Shown here: positions 46,700 through 58,900 of the stretch, in pieces
Layout: every line of letters starts with the position of its first letter
Numbering within the stretch: position 1 is the stretch's first letter
Assembly (NCBI GenBank): GCA_035582835.1
Contig: JAYKAV010002585.1
Span: 258,912 to 322,911 of the forward strand
Length of the DNA stretch: 64,000 bases
Direction of reading: 5' to 3'
Source of the DNA: Phoebastria nigripes
Taxonomy: Eukaryota > Chordata > Aves > Procellariiformes > Diomedeidae
Notes under the pieces: model-generated
Database searches by the model: none
Seen by the model: the letters and a program-made list of their open reading frames with translations, nothing else
What the model was told of the DNA's origin: nothing
Position numbers and translations under genes: made by a program

Positions 46700-46719
46700 T
46701 GCAGGGTGAGATCCCTGCA
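46700..46719 (+). repeat. Short stem-loop just upstream of CAPN14 start
   Basis: TGCAGGG (46700-46706) pairs perfectly with CCCTGCA (46713-46719) around a 6-nt loop, 48 nt before the presumed start codon. If this sequence is transcribed it would sit in the 5' UTR. The in-frame stop TGA at 46707-46709 lies in the loop. Confidence 0.4.
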
Positions 46720-46766
46720 GAATCCTCAGTGGAAAAAATCATCCTGGTGTTACTGTGGACATTGCC

Positions 46767-46997
46767 ATGTCTTTTCTGTCATGCTTGAAAAAAAAAAAGT
46801 CACCTGTGCCTTTAGGCAGGAGTATCTTTCAAAAACACACCCTACCCATCCAGCAGAACTACCAGGCCTTGCTGGAGACGTGCTTGAAGAACAAATGCCT
46901 GTTCACAGATGACAACTTCCCTGCTCACATCAGCTCTATTGGAACAGGAGCACTGCTAAAGAAACTACCCCAAAATTTACAGTGGAAGAGGCCACAT
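46767..46997 (+). CDS. CAPN14: CAPN14 coding exon 1
   Basis: The presumed start ATG (46767) has context GCCATGT. The exon encodes 77 residues, from [19 protein letters not shown] to LQWKRPH, and ends in phase 0 at a GTAAGT donor. The stretch [20 protein letters not shown] is the conserved calpain N-terminal segment. The remembered human protein has 40 residues where this has 42 before the CLKN/CLRN landmark, which supports the start. Codons 8-11 lie in an 11-A run. An alternative is an upstream coding exon spliced to the AG at about 46813 or 46817. Confidence 0.85.
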
Positions 46998-49900
46998 GTA
47001 AGTGACTTTCAGTGAATAATCTCATGTAAGAGGATGATTACAGCTGATAGCCAGCAAATAGTGTTAACATTGAGCAGACTACTCTTAGACTTTAATTTAG
47101 GTGTGCCTTAATGCCTTCAGAGATTACACTTATTGTATCAGCTGTCATTTTGGAAGCTGGGGTACATGGAGTTTCATAATTGCCTTTGAAGCATTTGTGC
47201 CCAAAATCATAACAAGCCTTGTTCAGTAACGCTCGGAGCAGGCAGGGAGAGCAGGCGAAGGGAGCCGGGGGAGACGGTGTCCTTGGAGCTCATAGCTCTG
47301 ATGATCCCACCATGATTCTGTGATGACAGTTCTCATGGCGATGATCCCTCTCCCCAGAATTCAAGATCTTGACCTTTTAGAAGATTTCCGAGTTTCTAGA
47401 CAGTTCTTAGCCTTTGACCCCTCTCCCATGGACCACATACCGTTGTGATGCTGGAGGCTGCTACTTTCACCGGCAGCAGCAGGTGCCTTATCCTCTTGCT
47501 GGGCTGTTTCTTTCCTGCTTAACTGTTTAGTCTATTCTTTATTGTACTTAGAGCAGTCTTTTCAAAGCTCTCAAGGTTGAGCTTCTGCTGCGATCAGTAA
47601 TTGACCCTCAATCAGTGAGTTGTTTTTAGTTCTGGGACCTCTGTTTTCTCCTTGTGCCCATATTTCCAAGGCCTTTGCTGGTATCCCATGCTTAAACTGA
47701 ACATCACAATAAGAGACAGCTGGTACTGAGCGCTGGTCACAGAGCAAGTTCTCATAACAAATGGATAACAAGTCTAGGAGGCCAGGACAGGGGACTGGCA
47801 CAGTTAGATAAGGCCTGTTAGCTCTGGCCTGTTACTATCAATGGCAGTTCTGTTCTTACTGAGCCACTGAGCAACATATTGACAATCAGATCTTCCTGAA
47901 AGCAACGTATAGAATTATCTGAGAATTTCAGTAGCACTGACTCCTTATGTTACTGTGTCTGTAAGGGAATTCTGCCAGGTAATAGCAGATAACATTTCCT
48001 AGCTAAGTTATTTTCTAGCTGTCATGTTTTGTCAGACTTAACCCATTTCTTAGAAGGGCTGAGTTTCTGCAAAACTCATGAAAATCACTGGGAAAGTAAA
48101 GGCACCTTTGCAAATTGTGCACGAGAGCTTGGGAATAGTAGCCCTGGTTCTCAGAGTTCCATATGCAATTTGGTCTCGCAGATGGTTTGTGTTAAGTCAG
48201 GATCTGCAGAGGGAGGAAGAGTGCAGTCCTCAGGGGCCTGAGCTGGGTTGTGCCGGGCACTGCGGCTGAGGCAGCTGTATCAGCATAGAGGTATTTGGGA
48301 GGAAAAGGTCAACCTGAGTCCTGGCCTCTACAAAGCCCTTTAGGTGTGCCTCCACCCCAGAGATACTGGAATGGACTTGAAACCTCCTTTGTCTCTCAGT
48401 CCACCGTTCTGCTGCTCTAAAACTGCCTTGTGAAGAAGGCTGCCATTTGCTCTGAATGCCAAACTTAGCCCAGCAAAGGCTCTCGGAGGATGGATGCTGT
48501 GCATCCTTCAGTCCCTGTGCTGCAGAGAAAACTCTGAGATTCTGCCATTCAGCCTGCAGGCTTGTAGCTTGCTGCATCTATGACTGATGGCCTGCAAACT
48601 GAACACCCAAATTCACCAAAGAGAGGGGTTGGTGTCTAATTACTGTAACTGTCTTCTGGGGGTTTGCTGTTTCTCTGCTACTGCCTGAAGGGGAAGCCAA
48701 CAGCGTGAAAATTGGCTTCAGCAATTTGTGGGTCATTAGAGTGAAACGTAAGTTTGACACTTAGGTTATTAATTTGACCCCAGAGGCACTTGTGAGAGGA
48801 AAAAAATAACAACGTAATTTCTCTCTGAACAATTATTCACAGACCCACTCTTGTCACAGCAACAGGAACTTCTGTAGCAGCCATCAGTCTGTAGCTCGAT
48901 TGTCAGTCAAATTGTGGAGATGTCAGCCAGGTTAGCTGAAAGTTTGAACAGTTATGCTCTGCCTTTGTAGGCGCTTTTGGCTGAAACTTGTCAGTAATTA
49001 CGGAGGAGCAGGGCTGGCAGGGCTGAAGGGTTATCTTCTCAGCAAGGTGTTTGCGGAGACCCATGGCGATGCATCTGAGCACCAGTGGCTTATGTCAGAG
49101 ACCAAATTCAATGTAGACCAAGCACAAATGTGTGCCCGGGCTTGTGTCAGGTTAGCCAGAGCACATGATAACACTAGAATTATACCTGAACCAGAACAAT
49201 GTCTGCTGGGACAAAGGGACCCTAAGTATTTTGAAAGCTTTGAACAGGCAGGAGGAGTGTTTTGTGTCACATATCCATGAGGTTTTTACATCCAAGACTA
49301 GGAACTTGCTGGATTTCCCATTTTACGAGATTGCAGCTCTGCGTGCAGAAAGTCCTTGACTTCAAGCTAAACCAGCTCATGTTACTGACTTGACTCTCTC
49401 CCTCTTTTCTTTCTGGTTGTGTGCTTCCCAGGCTTTGCACAGAAGTCCAGTATTTTATGCTGCAAACAGAAAGCAGCTTGATCTCTGCCAAGGATTGGTG
49501 GGTAAGGAAGCTCCTTTGTATAAATATCTAAGTATTCTTATACAAGATAACATTTTGTGTGGAATTTTGACTGTATAAAACTTGGCATAGAAATAGAAGG
49601 TGTGCATATCCTTATCTCTTCACTTGGCATGGTGTGGATGAAGCAATCATTAAGATGGGATAGGCTCAGGAAGAAACCTGGCAAGCTTCAAGGTGGGATT
49701 TGAGGGGTGAGAGGTGTCTCCACGGGCTGAAATCACCATTCTCTGTGTTGCTTCTGTCCATGCTAGTACTGCAATAGGAAGTGATCCTGTGCTCTTAGTG
49801 GTCTGTAATGTTGCTGCTTGACAATTGAACAGAGACTACAGAAGCGGGAAAATCTGAGACTTTCACTATCTTTGTATCTAAGGCTTAGCGTGAGTGTGTT

Positions 49901-52900
49901 CTCTTCCCAGCTTTGAAGTTAGAAAAATCATTTTTATGCCTGTGTTACCCAAAGTAAAAGGATATACTGTCATCTGCAAAACAGATAGGGGCAGGACTAA
50001 ATTAATTTTTAAGTGCTTTAAGCCCTTACACACAAAGTCTGATAAGTATAGTCTTGCATGTGAGATCCATTGGAAATGATTTTTCTCTTCTGAAAAGTTC
50101 ATGTTGTCAAAGAAAAAGGGAAAAGTTTTTTTTTTAATAGTATGCCTTTACAGAGAACAGAAAAAAACCACGCAATGTCAGTAAAAAACGGGAATGTTTC
50201 CATTGAGAGCTACTTCTTGCTAAATTTCTTATTTAACCAAACAGTATCCAAATGAAAAGATCATGAGAGAACAATTATAAACCAATCATGGTTTGGTTAA
50301 ATAAAGCACACGTCTGAATCATCTAATTTTCTGTGTATGATTTGTTATAATTGTAAAGACATCAGCACAACAGCTCTTCTGCTAGGATCTTGGTGGTGTT
50401 CCTGAACTTGGCTGACAACTCTCACTTTTCAGCCAACTGCATGTGTCCGTTTGTCTTGGCACAGAGAACTGCTGGTTCCTGGCGGCCCTGGAAGCCCTGA
50501 CATTCCACCAGGACATCTTGGCTGCAGTCGTGCCACAAAACCAGAGCTTTGAGAGGAAATATGCCGGCATTTTCCACTTCCGGGTACATCTGCTCCCCCA
50601 GAGTGTGGGGAGGTCTTCAGAAATCCTCTGTCACATTTTGTGTCACACCCTTAGATAATTCGTGTGTGGTTCCCCTCAGCCAGGGGCAAGGGGCCAGAGG
50701 GTATCCCAGCCTGGAGGGTAGCCCATCATCCCTCCCACAAAGCAGCGCAGGCAGCGGATCAACTACAAGCCAGTCTGAGGGTATACCTCCACCTGGCCCT
50801 TCTCTCCAACTGTGGTCCACCCATGTTTTAATCCAGACAAAAATCTTCCTACATAGTAGCAACAGTCAGCAGGGCTTGAGCACATCTGCTCCAACCTTCT
50901 ACCCCTTTGCCCAGCTCTTGCTGCAACTCTGCTACCCTGCAATTAGGAACTCCTTCCCCAGAAGCCCAGCTGTGTCTAGTTTCCCTGCTTAATCCTTTTA
51001 CACCTGATACAGGCTTTGTTTTCTTCTCTGGTGGGGTGGGGCTGAGGAGTTGGTTCTGTGGGTGAGTCAGCATATCCCACTGACCCAAAGCAGCCCTCCC
51101 CCCAAGGCAGCTTGTCCTGTGCCCACAGCGAAGCTATCTTGCCTTTCCTGTTGTTTCAAGGGGAGGTCCCTTCCAAGGAAAACATCAGCTCATTCCTTTC
51201 TTCTGACAGTTCTGGCACTTCGGTGAATGGGTTGACGTGGTGGTTGATGATCGCCTGCCGGTGAACCAGGCTGGGGAGCTGGTCTTTGTTTCCTCAGTCT
51301 ATAAGAACGTGTTCTGGGGAGCCCTTCTGGAGAAGGCATATGCTAAGTAAGTGACTCATTCCAAGTTATGCAAATAGTCTCCCTAAAATACGTTGGTTGG
51401 TGCCTACGCAGTTTGTTCTTGTTTATAAATGCATCTTTTAGGCCTTGCCACATTTGGAGTGTAGTAAATGGTTCTCATCTTTCTATTATTACACAGTAAA
51501 AGCTGCCACTGCAGTAGCTGTTACCAATCCAGGCCCTTGAGTTAAAATCCAAGGGTTTAGGAGTAGGGATGAAAACAGACCTATCCTGGGGGGTTGTCCT
51601 CTGAGTGTTATCGCTGTTTGGAGTGTATTGGCTAGGATGATGCCTTCCTTGTAAATACTGCAGAGGAACAGAAGGCCACAGATAGGGATTTTCAAAGGTG
51701 AATGATTTCTGATGCCTCCTTTGGTGTATTATCAGTTTGAGAAACCTCCAGGGAGTTTCATTTTGGGGGTCTGCTGAAGCATTGTACTTTGGTTTTGGTA
51801 GAAGTTCTCTCTCTGGGGTCCCCCAAAGCTGAGGTATTCAACAAGTCACATGGCACTGTGAGAATACTGGCTTCTCTCCAGGGTGTTTTGTCTAGAGTGG
51901 TTTATCAGGACTAAGAAGAAAGCAACAAGGCATAACTGATGGAGTTTGTTAATATTGGGCTGAAATAATCTCTGTAGAGCAGGGAAAAATCCTGGTTAAC
52001 ATTGAGAGAAAGATCACAGCAAAGGAGAGAAAGTTCAGTTATTTTCATTTGGTGTTAGCGTTAGAACAAGAAGAGCAGAGAAAGTTGCACTGCAATGGTA
52101 AAGAAAATCAGATTGGAGACTGAGCTTTCAAGACAGTGTGCCTCTCAAGGCACTATATCTTAGATACAGCACAATGTCTGGTGATAAATTCAGGCAACGT
52201 TCACTAAGGCAGAGTTATCAGAGAGTAGTGATGGGCACGTTCTCACTACTGTGCAGTGAGGGATGACAGTGAGTGAAGAGTCCCCTTCAGACGATGGCCA
52301 ATCTTGGAGGCAATTTGCTAGATTCCCCTCTTCCTAAATGCAAAGATTCCCCTAAAGTTAAACATGAGTTACAGCCTTCCTTTTGCTTTTGCAAACCTTT
52401 ATTGTATGTCTTCATTGGCACACAGTTCTCAACCTATCATCTGTGACTATAACCCCAAGAATATATTGATGTCTTTTTTGCTAGACTCTACGGCTCCTAT
52501 AAAGATCTGCAGATTGGGCAAGTTTCAGAAGCCTTGGTGGATTTTACAGGTGGTGTTAATATAAAGATCAAGCTTGCAGCAGCTCCTCCTGATCTGTGGG
52601 ATATCCTGACAAGAGCAACCTACAGCAGATCTCTCATGGGCTGTCAGACACATTTAGGGGTGAGACTTGGAGTGATGTCAAATGGCTTCATAGCTAAAAG
52701 CCTTTCCAGGCCTGTTTCCCTCTACTCAGCTAGTCATTGTGACTCAAAAAGCATCAAAGCTGCCACATGTGACTTTTGGTAGAAATCACATTCTTAATGT
52801 TAAACTTTGCACATGGATTGATTCCCTGCTGCTCTCAGCTCCCTGTTGTTACGTTTAGGAACTGGTTTATCTATCAAAGAATCTCTATTAAATAAGGACC

Positions 52901-55900
52901 TACTGCGTTTTCCCATTTTTGTTAAATAAATTTTCCATTTTTACAGGTGGTGCAGTGAGGCACAGAGACTCATGGAGTAAGCTTATAGCTAAGATAGAGG
53001 GGTTTGTAGTTCAGAACATGAATTCAAATCTTGGCTTCCAACCTTTATGCTAACACTTCAGCTGTTGGGAAACCCTACTATTCTGAAAATCAAAACCTAA
53101 CCTCCTGGACTTTTAAAAAGTGAGATGGTCTCTAGCCAAAGATCCACAATTAGGAAGGGACCTTCCCAATCAACCTTCCAATTCCAAGCATACTGCAAAA
53201 TATGACTATTAGGAGCTTAGACTTAATTTTTTTTTTTCAGTTCAAACCATTCTCATTTGCTTTGAGAGTCATTGCTTACACCGGTACAGGTCTCTGGTAT
53301 TGGTATGAGTGTGCTGTGTAAGTAGGGATAGAATAAAAGGTTTATTTTCCTTCTGTTTCTCTTCCTTGTATACAGGCAACAAAGGTCCTGAAGAATGGGC
53401 TTGTTGCTGGCCATGCCTACACAGTAACTGGTATTAGAAAGGTAAGACTAGCCCTAACCTAGGTCCAGGTATATTTGGATGTCAGCAATTTTTATTGCAG
53501 TCATAGGTTCAATCAGGGCAACTATGGTGTCTCCTCCCCCAATGCTCTTCTCTTAGTCTAAGGCTAAAAGAGACTGTGTGCTTTGTAAAGATTCACTTTC
53601 AAGTATGTCCATTTTAGTATTGTGACCTTGATGTAAAGGACAGTGGTTATAGATCAGCATATCTCTAAGGGTGGGAATGATTCATACGGCTCTGCTGAGA
53701 GCATCACCTACAAATGCATCTTAGCTGTTAAGGACGAAAGGACTGGCCTTTGGGGATGCTGGGAGGATGTGCTGAAACCTACTTGGGGTAAAAAGCTTTC
53801 CTCTGAAGTCAGAGGAGGGGCCATAGAGAAGTAAAGATAATGGAATACAAGGGCCAAAACATGAAAAACTTCAGATGGAAATGTGAGCCAAGGCTAAAGT
53901 AAGGAAACCGAACTGGGCTCCTGTGCAGAGAGTGCAGGTGGACCCCGCTGATCTGCAGAAGTATCATTGGGAGTCCCCTAAAGATATTTGTCTAGAGGCA
54001 AGGGACAGTAAAATAATAGGTCCCAAAGAGTGGGAGAAAGCTCGAGCTTTCTCCTCCTGGACTGATGGATGACTATCTTGTACGGCCTCAAAAGGAGGTT
54101 GACAAGGATAGCAAAGGACTTTGTGGGGCTTTGGACATGTGATATAGATGTGGGTGAAGGCATGTTCAGTACCTCTAGCAAGAGATGCTAGGAAAGCTGG
54201 AAGAGATACTATGAGCTGGATGATGCATGCCTGTGTCTCCCACACGCAGCAGGAGGGTTTTAGGTGTGGACTTTATCAGCAACAAGCCTGTCAGTCTGGC
54301 TCCTCTGATGGGACAGAGAGCCAGGCAGGAGTAAGGGACTGACTGAGCATGTGGAGCCGATGTGAAGTCAGCCGTTCTGCTGTGTGCTGCCAACAAAGCC
54401 CCTAGTCAGCCTGGGTCCCTCTTCTGCCACCATGGCATCCCACTTCAGGAGGCACTAATCTATGTGGTCACCCCATGGGCTGCATTGTGCTGTGCCGTTG
54501 CACTGGGGTAGGACTTAGCTTTCACAGTAGTACAGTCCTGACCCCATGTAAGGACAAAATGAGAAGATGTGGGAAAGGAAGAGGAATTTACGGTCAAGCC
54601 TCCAAATTAGGAATCTGTGAGGTCTCTGGTTTCAGTTATAGAAGGTAAGATAAAGCATCTTAATCTCTTTGTGCCGGCATTGAGTTGCATGTTCATAGAT
54701 TTTTATCATCATATTTGCTGGCATCTATGAGAACAAACAAAACCTTTGTTAACATCTGACATAGTACAGTGATATAAACCGGATGAGAACTGCTGAGATC
54801 TTGGTAAGCACAGTGTTACCGTTTTCTGCAGGTGACCTGTCAGTATGGACCAGAAAACCTAGTAAGACTGAGAAATCCATGGGGAAAAATTGAATGGAAA
54901 GGAGACTGGAGTGACAGGTGAGTTTAAAAAGGGAAGGTCTGATGGTGAGTGGGAGGAAAGGTTTCTTGGAGGAAAGATGCTGCCATCTTCAGGCATGAAT
55001 TAGTGCTGAAAGCAGCATTAAGATAAGTAACACAGTCTGCTTGCACAGACCCTCTGATGTCAAAGCAATGACTTGATAGATTTGTATTTCTCCAGCAGAT
55101 AGTGCTCACGTAGTTGGGCTCACTTCACACATGCAGCTTCAACAAGCTCAGTTCTGCTTTTCCATTCACTGAGTGCCAGAGGAAACATAATATGAACATC
55201 AGACGCTGACCATGTTGCTGTGATCTGGATGGCATGCAAAGTGACAGATAGCTGTGCAGGAGGCTCTAAACAAACAGCGTATTTCAGGGCACACAGCCCT
55301 TTATCATAGGAGGGACCGTGCAAAGTCCTCCATGGGCTGCAAAGTGTTGGAGTTGGGCGGCTGCAAAAGAGTGCTCCGTCCTGGCTGTTTGGGGAAATAT
55401 AATTGGGTATGAGATCAGAGGAAGCAACTAGTGAGGCAAATGGGCCCTATATTTGCATCTGCCTGAATTTTTTGACTGGGATCTATGAAAGACAGTGGTT
55501 TGCATTCTAGACCACGGGCAACTGTAGACTTGTGTCCTATTCCTCTTTGAAGTGGAGCGTGTTCCTTCCTTCCAAGCTTCACATCGTTCCCTGCGCAGAC
55601 CCTGTTTGCTGAGGCTCGGGGATAGAGAGGAGGGATGAGCACAGGGAGGTGTTGGGAATGTGAGTGACTTTCACCTTGTCTGCAGAGCAGTAACTTCTGT
55701 GATGTGTGTCTGTCACATAATGACAACATACCAGCTGTTCCTGTTGAAGAGCATAATGAGCAACATACTGTAGGCCTGCCTTTTAAATGACTCCCAGCTG
55801 CCTCTTGTGCTGTCCTAGTCAGTCATTCATTATGCCAAACACTCTTCCTATTATGTCTCCTTTGACAGAAAATTAACCAACAAAACAGGTCTAGATTTTT

Positions 55901-58900
55901 ATATTTTAAGTACTTGGAAGCTGCGTGTGCAAGTGAATGGACTGGCTGATGGAAATAGAGCATTTCTGGCTTCTGCTGGAGAAAACTGGAGCCATTTAGC
56001 TACATCTCATGGGACCCAGAGTGCTTGTGGAGAGTCTGCCATGGCTGAAGGCATAGGGGGCCTGTGTTTAGTGGGGGATAAATATGGAGATATGTGGGGA
56101 CAGAGATTTGGCCTCTTTTTATAGAGGAAAGCTATGTACTCTGCCTTGAATTTGAGGCCACATTTGGTTAGTCATCTCATGTTTTTGCCCTCAGCTCTTA
56201 CAAATGGGAGCTGCTGAGCCCGAAGGAGAAGATTTTGCTGAGGAAAAAGAAGGAGGATGGAGAATTCTGGTAATGGCACAGTCTCACCTCTCCCCTCTCT
56301 GCCAGTAGCTCTGGGGCTGCATCTGGAGATGAAGCAGCACATTGCCACTTAAGTCGAGGCATATGTGATCTGCTTTGTAACAGCTCATGCTTGCTTTCTT
56401 GCTCTCCTCCTCTGCTTGACGATGTGAGAAGCAGTAGCTGTGCTGACACGGAAGAGATGCACTGTTCTTCAATAGCAGGAGTGGGGGAGAAGCAGGACAC
56501 TGCCAGGTCTCTCAGGGCTGCTGGAGACATGGGCAGCTTTCAGGAGCTTTTGTCCTGTCTTTTATTTTTAAGATAGCTTTGGGAAGCTCTTGCTTGCCTT
56601 ATGTTTGTTCGTGGTTTCTCCGCAGCTTCTGCCACGAGGTGGCAATGTTGTCGCCCGTGTCATTTCACTGCGGTCCCTTTGGTGGTAATATCATTTTAAT
56701 CTCTGTGCTGCTATCCTTTGCTGAAATTTGAGTCATGCATTTGCTACTGCTGGATGCTGCTGTTGGAGCAGACGCTCTCTTCTTTACTGCCTAATAAAAT
56801 ATGAGCATTACCATATGTAACACAGAATGGTGCAGCTTCGAAGTTCCCTGCTCCCTTTCCTTTTCTTTTTATAAGCCATATGGACTAAACTAAACTGCTG
56901 ACAAGATGTCTCTTGGCACTCTTTTCCCAGGATGTCTCTGCGAGATTTTAAAATTCATTTTGTAGATCTGACGATCTGTAAATTAACTCCAGACCTGATG
57001 AGCCAGGAAGATGGGAAGAAGTGGATGTACTCCCTGAAGAGTGGGAGATNGGTTAAAGGAAGTACAGCAGGAGGAAGTCTGGGATTCTGTAATGGTGAGG
57101 GGTGCTCTTTTGGATGACTCTGGGGTGACATCACTCTGCTGACTCAGTTACCAGCACCTTATACCTGTTAACACAAAATTGACAACAGAAGCATGCTCTT
57201 CCTGCTTAACCCTCCACACAAACATCAGAAATAAGCAGCTGAATGACTTTGACTAGCTTCTGCTGTCACAGAAGCTGCATCACTTGCAAACATAGGGCAG
57301 TGGGCTGGTTATGGCATGAAATGAGCTGCAGGATCCTAGGATCAATTGCCAACACTGAGCTGCTTTGGGGCATTAAACTTGTCTGTTAAAATTTGCACCC
57401 TCAGCACCTCCAGGGAGTGGTATTTTAAGTAAAGTGAATGGGAAATGCAGAGGCTCAGCGCTTCTGGAAGCAGAGCAGGTGGGGTCTGAAGTCAGCTAGC
57501 CTGTACACCAGAGGTGATAGAGGAATAGTGATACATTTATAAACAAAATGAGCTCTTAGGTGCAGGTGAGCAGAAATGTAGTTCCTTGTTCCTGGGCCTT
57601 CTTCCTGTCTTACATAGTGGTTGCACTGTTAAACTTGTAAACTGCACCCTAAGATCACATCCCTGTGGGGTCTGGAGGTCCAGACAACCTGTGACCTATT
57701 CAGAACGATGCCAGGCATCATGTGGTAAGCTGGCAACCAATTTTGCGATGGAAAATGACATCAAAATGTTTTTCTTGTTTTGCTTAGGCACCTTTTGGAT
57801 GAACCCTCAGTACTGGCTGAATGTTTTACCAGTTGAAGACAGTAAAAAAAGTCTGGGTTCCTGCAATGTCGTTATATCCCTGATGCAGAAACACAGCAGC
57901 AAACACCGGAACCGAGCTCCTCACCTCTTCATTGGATTTTTGCTCTACAAGGTGCGAAGAATTGCTTTGCCTTTCTTGCTTTCACCAAATAGGAGAACTT
58001 CCAGCCCCTGTAAATTGTAGAGCTTTGCAGACCAAGAATTTTGTTGTGCGCAGGGTGTTTCTCCTTGCCTGTGCCCAGTCTCCTCACAGATCAGGGCTAG
58101 GCTCCCTCAGGCTCTCCAACTTGCTGCCTCTCTGGCGTGCTGTGTGTTAGCCTGCAGAGCAGTGAGAAATGCCTCTTGCTTCAGAGCACGCTGGGCTTTA
58201 TTTTGCCCTCTCTGAGACTATGTGCAAGAGCTGGGAGAGGGTGCCAGGAGTCCCCTTACTTTGGGGCAGGGAGAGCACTGCCCTCAGGTTATTTCCAACC
58301 ATGGTAAAATTGTGCTTGAGAAGTGTTCCTAGTATGACATGGCAGCTGCCCATGCATGAATACTGCTAGTTCCCTGTGTTATCCAGGGGTAAGAGTGGAT
58401 ATCACTAGAAGGAGTGAGAGTTCCCCCCTGCTCAGTTCTCTGCTTATCTGAGTGCCTTGCAGAGCCACTCTCCTCCCTTGAACAGAGTCACAGCTCTTGC
58501 TGCTGCTGTGAGTTTGCACAGTTATGGAAAGATGGCTGTGGGGAAGGGTTTTCAGGTGGAGGGACTGAGGTTTCTGAAGGCAAAGACCCCAGCTGAATGT
58601 ATGTAGCTGCTTCCCAGCAATGATATGGCTACGTTGTGTGAGACCCAGAGGTTCCTGTCTGACAGATGCTTTGTTTCTTTTCTTTCTGCAGGTGGACCTA
58701 CAGGTGAGTCCCTTGTGACTGCTGCTGGCTGTTTGCTGGGGACCTGGGCTGGTGCAGCTGTTATGACAACACTGAAAGTGTTGTGTTTGCCTTTGTTCCT
58801 TGGCTGACGGCTAGTAACAGTGTATTTGAGTTNAGTGAGGCACCACAGTAAGTCACTATGAATGCAGAGCTATCTGCTGACTCTTCTGAAAAGCAGCNAT

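Larger units (their letters stand above)
38886..46766. other. Intergenic region between EHD3 and CAPN14 start codons
   Basis: About 7.9 kb between the CpG island and the first CAPN14 codon. It presumably contains CAPN14 promoter sequence and perhaps a non-coding 5' exon, but I cannot place either. The sequence is A/T-rich around 39780-41000. A repeat remnant is visible at about 43295-43345, and a weaker candidate near 46425-46455. A long frame at 38842-39612 (plus) lacks an early ATG and any recognised domain. Confidence 0.6.
56270..58691 (+). other. CAPN14: CAPN14 introns 8, 9 and 10
   Basis: Introns 56270-56930, 57095-57787 and 57952-58691, each 0.65-0.75 kb. Nothing besides splice signals was recognised. 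Confidence 0.7.

Noticed and set aside
53140..53215. Possible CR1 piece (GGAAGGGACCTTCCCAATC-like phrase)
   Set aside because: Only one short phrase resembles CR1; there is no ordered series of matches.
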